Shown here: one piece after another, positions 19,037-27,335 of the stretch
Layout: each line of letters opens with the position of its first letter
How positions within the stretch are numbered: the stretch's first letter is position 1
Source of the DNA: Parabacteroides sp.
Lineage (GTDB): Bacteria; Bacteroidota; Bacteroidia; Bacteroidales; Tannerellaceae
Length of the DNA: 64,000 bases
NCBI GenBank assembly: GCA_018054455.1
Contig: JAGPJL010000001.1
Location: 1-64,000 of the forward strand
Direction: 5' to 3'
The notes under the pieces: model-generated
The model's input: only the letters and a program-made list of their open reading frames with translations
Database searches by the model: none
Told to the model about the DNA's origin: nothing
Made by a program: the position numbers and the translations under genes

Positions 19037-21424
19037 TCAGAAGGACTCTTGTCCGGTACGGGCTATTACATCAGCCTGCAAATCCGCATTCATATCGTTA
19101 AAGTAATCGCTGTATCCGGCTACACGGACCAATAAATCGCGGTACTCTTCCGGACGCTGCTGGGCGGCATGTAACGTTTCCGTATCAACTATATTGAACT
19201 GAATATGGTGACCACCTAATGAGAAATAGGTACGAATCAAGGCACATAGCTTGATGATATCTTCTTCCCGTTTAAGCATAGCCGGCATAAAACGCTGGTT
19301 CAATAAGGTACCGCCGCTTTTTACCTGATCCAGTTTTCCCAAAGACTTGATAACAGAAGACGGCCCGTGGGTATCTGCTCCGTGAGAAGGAGAAGTACCA
19401 TCGGAGATAGCACGTCCGGCAAGCCGTCCGTTTGGAGTTGCACCCATTACTTTACCAAAATAAACATGACAAGTGGTTGAGAGCATATTTAAATGAAAAC
19501 ATTCGCCCTTTGTATTCGGCTTTCCTTCTATAGCATCATACAAATCGTTGAACACATTCACGGCAATGCTATCTGCATAATCATCGTCGTTTCCAAAAAA
19601 TGGTGTACGGTTTAAAATAAGCAAACGCAAGGGCTCTTGATTTTCAAAATTGGCATCTATGGCGTTCAGCATTTCATTCATTGTAACCAACCGGTTTTCG
19701 AACACATGTTTTTTCAAAGCGGACAAGCTATCGGTTATTGTTCCAAGACCAGTACACTGAATATAAGTTGTATTGTATCGCGGTCCGCAATTATAGTAGT
19801 CCTTGCCTTTGGAAATACAGTCGTCGATAAACAAAGAAAGAAAAGGAGCCGGAGCGTATTTGGCAAACATACGGTCTATGTAATTGCTCACCCGAACCTT
19901 CATATCCACAAAATACTGAAGCTGTTTAATGAAAGCGGCATACAGGTCGTCGTAAGTATTGAAACTACAAGGATCGCCAGTCTCCAACCCCACCCGTCGT
20001 CCGGATACGGGATCAATACCATTATGCAAAGTCACCTCAAGAATCTTTGGCACATTAAGATAACCGGTAAGCACATAGGCCTCCTTTCCAAATGCACCTA
20101 CTTCAATACATCCGCTGCATCCCCCTTCGCGGGCATCAAGCAGGGATTTACCCTGACGCATCAACTCCTGTACGTAAACATCCGGATTAAAAACAGAAGG
20201 ATAACCATGTCCCTTACGAATTACCTTACAGCCTGTACGGAGAAACCGTTCCGGTGTCCGGGTACTTATATGGATTGCGCTACCTGGCTGAAGGATATGC
20301 AATTCCTCTATTGTCTCGAGCATAATATAAGACACTTCACTCACGCCATCGCTGCCATCACCTTTTATTCCGCCAATATTCAGATTGGTAAAATCATTAT
20401 AGGTACCACTTTCTTTTGCCGTAATACCCACTTTAGGAGGTGCAGTGTGGTTATTTACTTTAATAAAGAAACAAGACATCAGCTCTTTCGCTTCATCGCG
20501 TGATAAAGTACCGGCCTCTGTTTCCTTTTGGTAAAACGGAGCCAGGTGCTGGTCAAAATGACCGGGGTTCATGGCATCCCAGCCGTTCAACTCGGTAATG
20601 GTACCCAAATGTACAAACCAATACATCTGAATCGCTTCCCAATAAGATCTGGGAGCATGAGCCGGTACCCAACGGCATACTTGAGCAATTTTATGAAGCT
20701 CGGCAATGCGTTTGGGATCTTTTTCCGTAAGAGCCATTTCTTCTGCCAGATCAGCATGACGTTCGGCAAACAGAATGGCGGAATCACAGGAAACAGACAT
20801 GGCTGTCAATTCTTCTTGCTTGTCTGTAGCCTCAGGATCGTTCATAAAGTCGAGCGTCGCCAATTCGTCTGCTATTCGTTCCTTTAAATCGAGTAACCCA
20901 AATTTGTAGACTTTGCCGTCAAGTGAGGTATGTCCGGGAGCACGTTGCTCCATAAATTCGGTAAACATACCAATCTCATAAGCCTCTTTCCACTCAGCAG
21001 GAACATGACTAAAGATACGTTCACGTTGTGTCCGGCCTTTCCAGTAAGGAATAACCTCGCGTTCGTACGTGTCGATATCTTCCTGACTAATGGTGTATCG
21101 CTGCATTTCACGAGAATTCAGTATTTGCAAGTCTTCCACACTATGGCAAGTCAGCTCCGGAAAAGTCGGAACCGATTTAGGCTTCGGCCCCCGTTCACCC
21201 ACAATCAGCTCGTCGGCACCAATGTAAATCGCTTTATTTTTACATATTTCGAGGAAGTTGAGAGCTCTGAGAATAGGCACGGGATACTTACCATAGTTAT
21301 CTTTGTAGAAATTTGTTTCAATTAGCGCGCGTTCAATAGAAAGAGAGGGTGTTGATTCGAAAGAAAGTTGACGCAACCGTTTGATACGGTCGTTCATGCC
21401 ATAATTATTTGTGGATGTATTCAT
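19037..21424 (-). CDS. hypD: Glycyl radical trans-4-hydroxy-L-proline dehydratase (HypD-like)
   Basis: A 795-residue cytoplasmic glycyl radical enzyme. Thiyl residue C439 and E441 lie in 'SGCIE', and radical-bearing G770 lies in 'RVAGYSDYF'. Residues described for Clostridioides difficile HypD recur at a constant +5 offset: H165, D283, S339, F345, C439, E441, Y455 and G770. That agreement favours HypD over pyruvate formate-lyase, glycerol, diol or choline enzymes. HypD dehydrates trans-4-hydroxy-L-proline to delta-1-pyrroline-5-carboxylate, which a reductase converts to proline; no proC is in this window. The enzyme is oxygen-sensitive, so the organism must have an anaerobic phase. A GH127/S9 operon converges on the gene pair. 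Confidence 0.88.
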   Translation of the reverse strand: MNTSTNNYGMNDRIKRLRQLSFESTPSLSIERALIETNFYKDNYGKYPVPILRALNFLEICKNKAIYIGADELIVGERGPKPKSVPTFPELTCHSVEDLQILNSREMQRYTISQEDIDTYEREVIPYWKGRTQRERIFSHVPAEWKEAYEIGMFTEFMEQRAPGHTSLDGKVYKFGLLDLKERIADELATLDFMNDPEATDKQEELTAMSVSCDSAILFAERHADLAEEMALTEKDPKRIAELHKIAQVCRWVPAHAPRSYWEAIQMYWFVHLGTITELNGWDAMNPGHFDQHLAPFYQKETEAGTLSRDEAKELMSCFFIKVNNHTAPPKVGITAKESGTYNDFTNLNIGGIKGDGSDGVSEVSYIMLETIEELHILQPGSAIHISTRTPERFLRTGCKVIRKGHGYPSVFNPDVYVQELMRQGKSLLDAREGGCSGCIEVGAFGKEAYVLTGYLNVPKILEVTLHNGIDPVSGRRVGLETGDPCSFNTYDDLYAAFIKQLQYFVDMKVRVSNYIDRMFAKYAPAPFLSLFIDDCISKGKDYYNCGPRYNTTYIQCTGLGTITDSLSALKKHVFENRLVTMNEMLNAIDANFENQEPLRLLILNRTPFFGNDDDYADSIAVNVFNDLYDAIEGKPNTKGECFHLNMLSTTCHVYFGKVMGATPNGRLAGRAISDGTSPSHGADTHGPSSVIKSLGKLDQVKSGGTLLNQRFMPAMLKREEDIIKLCALIRTYFSLGGHHIQFNIVDTETLHAAQQRPEEYRDLLVRVAGYSDYFNDMNADLQADVIARTGQESF

Positions 21425-21623
21425 TGTAGTAAGAATGAAAATTATTGATAATAAACAGCGGAAGGAAGCATCACCTCCAATAACGCAGAGGTGGAATCAG
21501 GAAGTTTAATGATAAAACATCAAACAGTTAAAAAGTCGTCTGTAATTTTTACAAGACATACGCTGATTATTAATAGCTAAGAACAATTATCGCTTGTAAA
21601 AATACAAAAATAGATCTAGTTGA
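21425..21623 (-). promoter_or_regulatory. hypD leader region with possible promoter and hairpin
   Basis: This is the long leader of the dehydratase gene, read on the minus strand. A -7-like element TATTTTTG (reverse complement of 21605-21612) is present, but the nearest TTG is only 14 bp away, so the promoter call is weak. A small hairpin with a CACCTC/GAGGTG stem (21472-21477 with 21488-21493) lies about 50-70 nt before the start codon. I see no recognised riboswitch. No gene is supported here. Confidence 0.35.
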
Positions 21624-21669
21624 TTTCAAATCTCTTCTTTTTTTGTGATAAAAAAGAAGAGATTTGAAA
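21624..21669. repeat. Perfect 20-bp inverted repeat
   Basis: The arms at 21624-21643 and 21650-21669 are exact reverse complements around a 6-nt loop (TGTGAT). The stem is A+T-rich and purine/pyrimidine biased. It starts about 60 bp after the stop of the minus-strand ABC ATPase gene and lies upstream of hypD. It has no downstream U-tract in the minus direction, so it is not a textbook terminator, although a 3'-end hairpin role is the simplest reading. Confidence 0.75.
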
Positions 21670-21729
21670 AGAAATGATCAGACTATAGAAGTTCATCTCA
21701 AATTAATAGCAGATGATGCCAATGCTGAT

Positions 21730-23193
21730 CTATTTATTCTTTGTCAGAACAAGTTGTTTATCCACCACGTTCGGAATTTCATTCTGGTAATGAGTAACAT
21801 AGATAAGCGATTTTTTTCCATCGCAAAAATCTTCCAATATCTTTTTTACCCGGTTCTTATTGACCACATCAAGACCGTGCAAGGGCTCGTCCAGAATCAA
21901 CAATTCAGGGTTCTTAACCAACGCACGCGCCAGCAACAGTAATCGTTGTTCGCCCGAAGATACTTTCTGAAAGGAAACTTCAGAGAGGTGGACAACATTA
22001 AATACCATCATCCATTCTTTCGCAAGCATCTCCTGTTCCGTGGTGCACTTTCTGTACAAACCTATCGTATCAAAAAAGCCAGAGCTTACCACATCCAGGC
22101 ATTTCACATTGTTTTGATAATAAAGATGCATTTCCGGAGAAACATACCCTATGTGCTTTTTAATATCCCAGATACTCTCTCCAGAACCTCGTTTGCGATC
22201 AAAAAGTGTGATATCGTTGGCGTACGCCTGCGGATTATCTCCGCAAATAAGACTTAGTAAAGTAGACTTTCCGGAGCCATTCGGACCCAGCAAAGCCCAT
22301 TTCTCACCACGTTGCACAGTCCAATCCAACTTGTTCAAAATTGTACGCGAACCATACTTAATATGAATATTCTTAAGAATGGCCGCATTTGAAAATGAAA
22401 AAGAGTCATTGCCTGAACAACTTTTCAACTCAGTCAGATCAGATGTTTCGGTCTTAGGGAACAAATTATTGACCACTGACTCCGATTCAAAGAAAAATTG
22501 ACGCGACATGGGTGTAAATAGTTGTTTGTCTTTTATAGGCAACACATCCGTTATAATATCCGGAATATCCTGCGGGTTACAAAGGAGTAGAACAATTTGC
22601 AGATTATCAAGTTCAGACAACCGGACTAACAAGTCATTCAGTACCGTACGTGAAGCTGCATCCAGTCCTAAGAACGGGTTATCCAAAATTAAAATACGGG
22701 GCTTGGATAACAATGAGCGAACAATCAGAAACTTGCGTAACTCTCCGCTAGAAAGTAGGTTCACCTCTTTCTCCATTAAATCTTCGATACCAAACCAATC
22801 CAACAAGGTATTCAGCCACTCCTGGTCAGCATTCAAAACAAGGTCTTTAACCAAAGGAATAAACTGCTCATCCCCCCTATTCCACCGCTGCTGATAATAA
22901 CCGTTTTCCGTATCGATTATGCTGTAAAGATCCCGAAAAGCAACACATTTTACCACCGACGAAACAAACATATCCGTACCCATTTCATCTTTGCAAATAA
23001 CCGTTCCCGTTTTAAGTGCGTACTTTCCAAGCAGCATATCTACGAATAGAGTTTTTCCACCACCGTTCGGTCCAACAATTGCCCAGTGCTGTCCTTCTTT
23101 CATCTGCCAGCAAATAGGTTCACTAAATTTCAGGTAATCAAAACGGGGAGTTGCCTCTTTAATCTCAATCAATATTCTTGCGTTCTGTTCCAT
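21730..23193 (-). CDS. Tandem-domain ABC ATPase (ModF/PhrA-like)
   Basis: A 487-residue soluble protein with two ABC ATPase domains and no membrane segments. Domain 1 has Walker A 'GPNGGGKT' (41-48) and signature 'LSSGE'; domain 2 has Walker A 'GPNGSGKS' (303-310) and 'VSSGE'. The domains are unequal. Domain 1 has 'ILDNPFLGLD' with N172 in place of the catalytic glutamate, and no histidine in its switch position ('LLLCNPQD'). Domain 2 has 'ILDEPLHGLD' and 'VTH'. Layout and length resemble ModF/PhrA of enterobacteria, whose role is poorly understood; the ABC-F linker is absent. It lies 20 bp downstream of the GH29 gene and may be read with it, though its function looks unrelated. Confidence 0.83.
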   Translation of the reverse strand: MEQNARILIEIKEATPRFDYLKFSEPICWQMKEGQHWAIVGPNGGGKTLFVDMLLGKYALKTGTVICKDEMGTDMFVSSVVKCVAFRDLYSIIDTENGYYQQRWNRGDEQFIPLVKDLVLNADQEWLNTLLDWFGIEDLMEKEVNLLSSGELRKFLIVRSLLSKPRILILDNPFLGLDAASRTVLNDLLVRLSELDNLQIVLLLCNPQDIPDIITDVLPIKDKQLFTPMSRQFFFESESVVNNLFPKTETSDLTELKSCSGNDSFSFSNAAILKNIHIKYGSRTILNKLDWTVQRGEKWALLGPNGSGKSTLLSLICGDNPQAYANDITLFDRKRGSGESIWDIKKHIGYVSPEMHLYYQNNVKCLDVVSSGFFDTIGLYRKCTTEQEMLAKEWMMVFNVVHLSEVSFQKVSSGEQRLLLLARALVKNPELLILDEPLHGLDVVNKNRVKKILEDFCDGKKSLIYVTHYQNEIPNVVDKQLVLTKNK

Positions 23194-23213
23194 CTCACTC
23201 GTTTAGCTATCCG

Positions 23214-24635
23214 TTATTTTTCTTTCTGTGATTTGAAAGTAAACACCATGGGCGCTTTGTCAGGATTTGATTTACGAGGCAAATGCACTTTAATCTTATT
23301 TCCTATTTGTTCCCATTTTACCTTTTTACCAGTTTGCAACAAAATAACAGAACTGTTTTTTACAGGGAAATTACCCTTCCATTCAATACTTTCAGGCATA
23401 TCTTCTTTTTCGTCGGGAACGTAGAGAGCATAAAGTTTTGATCCGTCTTTACCGGCAGTAAACCAAACATTATTACTCTTATAATTTGGCGTGATCCGTG
23501 TTCCGTAAATACCCGCTCCATTTACTTTAAGCCATTGTCCAATTTCACGGAGGATAGCTTCTACTTCGGGCTGAATAATTCCTTTAGGAGTAGGTCCAAC
23601 TCCCAATAAGAGATTCCCGCCTTTAGCCGCCACCTCAATTAATGTTGCTACAATTGTATTTGCCGATTTGAAATTAGCACTTGGCGTCCATCCCCAATCC
23701 GAACCAAGAGTAATGCAACTTTCCCATGGATAGGGTAACTGCTTCTCCGGAATAGCACGTTCGGGCGTTAAGTAGTTCTCATATTTACCCTGTATGGTTC
23801 TATCAACGATCAATAAGTCGGACTGATGCGAACGAGCCATTTTGGCGATTGAATCCATCTTGATATCTTGTCTGGGAGCTGCTACCCATCCTCCATCCAG
23901 CCAAAGGATGTCGAATTTGCCGTAATTACTCATCAACTCCTCTATCTGGTTGTAGGTAAATTTCTGGAAAGATTCCCAACGATCGGGATGTCTTTCAATT
24001 TTATAATTCACGTGTCGGTTGGGAGTAGCATATCTTGGCCACCAATAATATTCACTATGCCAGTCTGGCTTAGAAAAATAGGCCCCGATCATAAAATCTT
24101 TCTTTCGGAACGCATCAAACACATACTTGGCCACATCAGCTTTTGGGTTGCCTTTAAAAGCGCTGTTCATAACCGAAAAATCGGTTTGCTTTGTATCATA
24201 CAGATTAAAACCATCGTGATGTTTGGTGGTAAAAATCATATATTTTATTCCGGCAGCTTTAGTAACATCTGCCCATTGATCCGGATTAAAGTCTGTTGGA
24301 TTAAATTTCTCAATCAGTTTGTAGTAATCTCTTTTGTAGTCTTCGTAAGCAATCGTACTATCTCTTGGAATCCAGTCAACATCTTCCGAACAGATAGACC
24401 ATGATTCCACTATACCCGGGATAGAATATAATCCCCAATGAAACAGAACCCCGAATTTCATGTCCTGCCATTTATCCAGATTAGCTAAAACCTCTTTTTC
24501 TTCTGGCCACTGATATTCAGTGGAAGCTTCGTGAACAAACCCTTGTTGAGCCTGCATTCCTAATGGAGAAACCACCAATAGCAACCCATAAATGAAAAGA
24601 ACAGCTTGTTTCAAAAATATTTTCTTCTTTTTCAT
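23214..24635 (-). CDS. Alpha-L-fucosidase, GH29
   Basis: A 473-residue exported retaining fucosidase. The signal peptide spans about 1-30. The GH29 TIM barrel opens with 'MKFGVLFHWGLYSIPG', has the paired histidines H139-H140 in 'TKHHDGFNLY', and the expected nucleophile D247 in 'FDILWLDGGW'. The chain is followed by a C-terminal beta-sandwich. It removes terminal alpha-L-fucose from glycans such as arabinogalactan proteins, xyloglucan or host glycans; the sequence does not say which. A good promoter lies directly upstream (24665-24695), so it can be transcribed apart from the esterase gene 157 bp upstream of it. Confidence 0.92.
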   Translation of the reverse strand: MKKKKIFLKQAVLFIYGLLLVVSPLGMQAQQGFVHEASTEYQWPEEKEVLANLDKWQDMKFGVLFHWGLYSIPGIVESWSICSEDVDWIPRDSTIAYEDYKRDYYKLIEKFNPTDFNPDQWADVTKAAGIKYMIFTTKHHDGFNLYDTKQTDFSVMNSAFKGNPKADVAKYVFDAFRKKDFMIGAYFSKPDWHSEYYWWPRYATPNRHVNYKIERHPDRWESFQKFTYNQIEELMSNYGKFDILWLDGGWVAAPRQDIKMDSIAKMARSHQSDLLIVDRTIQGKYENYLTPERAIPEKQLPYPWESCITLGSDWGWTPSANFKSANTIVATLIEVAAKGGNLLLGVGPTPKGIIQPEVEAILREIGQWLKVNGAGIYGTRITPNYKSNNVWFTAGKDGSKLYALYVPDEKEDMPESIEWKGNFPVKNSSVILLQTGKKVKWEQIGNKIKVHLPRKSNPDKAPMVFTFKSQKEK

Positions 24636-24664
24636 ATTTTATAATAATCGTTTTATTTGGGAAG

Positions 24665-24695
24665 CAAATGTACAAATAACCTTGCAGGCGAACAA
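24665..24695 (-). promoter_or_regulatory. Promoter of the GH29 gene
   Basis: On the minus strand, TTG (24693-24695), a 20-bp spacer and TACATTTG (24665-24672) match the Bacteroidota sigma-ABfr consensus exactly. Transcription would start near 24658, leaving a short leader of about 23 nt before the GH29 start codon. Confidence 0.7.
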
Positions 24696-24792
24696 AGAAT
24701 TGCTCGTTATCCATACCGGCGGATCACTTGCGTGATACATCGCTGTTTTTCTTGGCGCATAATAAAATGATACGTTGTACGAATGTTATCGA

Positions 24793-27300
24793 TTATTCGT
24801 TCACTACAAAATTGCGAATCTGGCATGCAAAGCGGTCTTTGCTATTTTCATTAGACATCCTCAAGTCTAGTTTGTGTGCCTTATTTTCAAGTTCCGTTTC
24901 AAACATATATACCCAGGGGATATAAAGATTACTACTCCAAGCGGTGAATGTATCAAGCTTTTTGAAAGGAGAACCATCGATACTATACTCCAGAATACCT
25001 GCCTGAGGACCTGCTACACAGAAAATACCGATAGCCGTTCCTTTAAAATCAAGCGATAACCTGGCTCCGGCTTTATTCGTTTCCAGCATAGGCACGTTGA
25101 CAAATCCATTCCTTGTGCTTCCCTTTACAGTGGGTGTCCAATCAGCCTCATAGTTCCAGCCTTTTCCCAATCTGGCAGATTTGAGATCAATAAACCGGCC
25201 GCCCGAATAGCTGAAATTATCTAATGGAGTAGGAATTTCATGAGAGATCACTTGCTGATCCGGTTTGATACCAGACCACATGTTATCGAATAGTTTATTA
25301 ATCGTAGCAGCGTAATAACGATGGCCAAATGGCAGAGGATGGGTACCGCCAAATGCTTCCCAATCAAATTCGCCGGCATGCATACGTTCCGCTATCTCTT
25401 GCGACAAATTTACAGAGGGAACCAAATAATGATTTGCTACCCGTTCATGATTTAAAATTACATCCGGTATGCGTCCTTTCTCTATGATAGGAATAAACGG
25501 ATCATAAATAAAATGAAGCATCACAATATCCATGGCTGGATTGCTTAACAAAGCATGACGAATTTCGCCTTCCATACCTCGAACTTGTTCTTTTGCAGTA
25601 AATCCGTTGGTATCATCATTAACAGCAGCTTCAACAAAAAGCAAATCGACCGTTCCTTTATCAAGGATGTCATGTGCCAATCGAAAGGCTCCGGGAGTTG
25701 TCCCTGTTGAACCGATACCAGCATCGATAAATTCAAAGTCAGTATCCGGGAAACGTTGCTTCAGGTCTTCCTGAATCATAGTTCGCCATCCGGTCATTTC
25801 GGTAATTGAACCTCCAAGGAAAGCAACACGCCCCTTTCCCCTTTTAGTAAACGTAAGATACGAGTTCGACAAACTTCCACGGAGTGTTAAATGCTGATAT
25901 TCATTGTATCCGGACTGATAACGAAGAATAAAATCCACCACCGGTTCAGGATTCTCCAGACTATGCGGATGATGATCACACCCTTTTTTCAGAATCACTT
26001 CGACCGGAGCTCCCAGCGCCAAATAACGTTCGCGAACGATACCCATATTCTCTTCATATGGAACAGTCTTATCGCTATCGCCACATACAGCCATTACAGG
26101 AATTCGAGCCTTGGCCAATGAGGCTAAATTATCGATAGGATTACCTTTAAAATCAGGCATTTGTTCATCCGTAAGATTCCACTCCTGCATCATATCATTC
26201 CACAGTTGGGTATTTTTCCGACCTGGCCAGCTTTGAAGATTACAGACAGGAGCATCCACATAAATACAAGCCACTTTATCCGTATTACGTGCCGCCCAAT
26301 TAAAAGCGAATAATCCTCCGCGACTAAAACCCTCTAAGGTAACTTTGTGTGACAAGCCATAGTAGCGTATCATCAGGTTGTAGAAGTCAGTTCCCAGATT
26401 CACTGAATTGGGACTTCCATATAAATGAGTAAGATCATAGTAAGCAACATGAAAACCCTTTTCCAGTAATGCCTTATCAACCGAAGGAAATGCATCGAAA
26501 AAAGCCGGTCGCCAGATCCATGGATTTCCTTTTGCCGCCTGTTTAGGAACAACAACAGTCGCTTGCCGGCCTTTGTATTTGAAGTCGTAGCGATCGTGTC
26601 CGTTCCATATAAACTTCTTTCCCGGAAAAGGTTGAGAGGGATAAACATCTGCACTCTTTCCAGTCAGCTCTTTGAAGATTTCGCGCGCAATATAAACGGC
26701 ACCTTCCTCATTCGGATGTACATGGTCGGGGAAACACTGTGGATAAGGCAACAATGCCGTATGCAAATCGATAGTATGAAGCTTCTTCTTTTTAGCAACT
26801 TGTTTTATAAAAGGAATAATCTCCCGAACAATTGTGCTGTCATTGATTCCCCATTGAAAAGCTGTTGGAGGAACCGGAAAGCAAAGATAAATCCGGGGAT
26901 GTGAAGGTAGCGATTGAAAAGCATCTATCATCTCCTCCAAATCTTTCTTGAAGTCTTTCTTATAAATCCAGTTGTGTGGTTTACTGTCGTTAGTACCCAG
27001 CTTAATTGTAACGATATCAGGATTAAAGTTCAGCGCATCCCTGAAAATCCACTCATGCATATAAGGTAAATCCCCTTTATTCATTAACGTTCGGGCACTT
27101 AGTCCAAAGTTACGTACATCATAATCGTCGCCTAATAATTGAGACAATACTCCCGGATAGCTATCCTGATATTGGTTTTTTACGCCAACACCTTCCGTTA
27201 TGCTATTACCCACGCAGGCAACTCTGATAAGACTCTTCTCCTGGGCATAGACAGTTGCACAGGAAAGAATAAACAACAATAATAAAAAGCGGCTCTTCAT
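24793..27300 (-). CDS. Triple-domain esterase (SGNH - alpha/beta hydrolase - SGNH)
   Basis: An 835-residue exported protein (signal peptide 1-20) with three consecutive hydrolase domains. Domain 1 is SGNH: S33 in 'GNSITEG', N104 in 'GTNDS', D192 and H195 in 'PDHVHP'. Domain 2 is an alpha/beta hydrolase: S326 in 'GFSRGG', D410 in 'GDSDKTVP', and a histidine in 'CDHHPH' (443-444). Domain 3 is a second SGNH: S498 in 'GGSITE', N561 in 'VNDD', H654 in 'GTHPL'. A beta-rich tail follows (about 690-835). All three serine centres look complete, so the protein may remove several acyl groups from one glycan. I start at ATG 27300 because the signal peptide begins there and AAAGG precedes it. It lies 35 bp after GH42 in one transcript. 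Confidence 0.85.
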   Translation of the reverse strand: MKSRFLLLLFILSCATVYAQEKSLIRVACVGNSITEGVGVKNQYQDSYPGVLSQLLGDDYDVRNFGLSARTLMNKGDLPYMHEWIFRDALNFNPDIVTIKLGTNDSKPHNWIYKKDFKKDLEEMIDAFQSLPSHPRIYLCFPVPPTAFQWGINDSTIVREIIPFIKQVAKKKKLHTIDLHTALLPYPQCFPDHVHPNEEGAVYIAREIFKELTGKSADVYPSQPFPGKKFIWNGHDRYDFKYKGRQATVVVPKQAAKGNPWIWRPAFFDAFPSVDKALLEKGFHVAYYDLTHLYGSPNSVNLGTDFYNLMIRYYGLSHKVTLEGFSRGGLFAFNWAARNTDKVACIYVDAPVCNLQSWPGRKNTQLWNDMMQEWNLTDEQMPDFKGNPIDNLASLAKARIPVMAVCGDSDKTVPYEENMGIVRERYLALGAPVEVILKKGCDHHPHSLENPEPVVDFILRYQSGYNEYQHLTLRGSLSNSYLTFTKRGKGRVAFLGGSITEMTGWRTMIQEDLKQRFPDTDFEFIDAGIGSTGTTPGAFRLAHDILDKGTVDLLFVEAAVNDDTNGFTAKEQVRGMEGEIRHALLSNPAMDIVMLHFIYDPFIPIIEKGRIPDVILNHERVANHYLVPSVNLSQEIAERMHAGEFDWEAFGGTHPLPFGHRYYAATINKLFDNMWSGIKPDQQVISHEIPTPLDNFSYSGGRFIDLKSARLGKGWNYEADWTPTVKGSTRNGFVNVPMLETNKAGARLSLDFKGTAIGIFCVAGPQAGILEYSIDGSPFKKLDTFTAWSSNLYIPWVYMFETELENKAHKLDLRMSNENSKDRFACQIRNFVVNE

Positions 27301-27335
27301 AATACCTTTACTTATGCATGTATTCATTTCTACAT

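Noticed and set aside
19637..20503. 288-codon plus-strand frame inside hypD
   Set aside because: It is antisense to a gene with full active-site conservation, and its translation has no recognisable domain or signal.
19037..21424. Pyruvate formate-lyase or choline trimethylamine-lyase
   Set aside because: There is no adjacent Cys-Cys pair as in PFL, and the active-site residues follow HypD; no microcompartment genes are present.
21730..23193. ABC-F ribosome protection protein
   Set aside because: The interdomain linker is not of ABC-F type and domain 1 lacks the catalytic glutamate.
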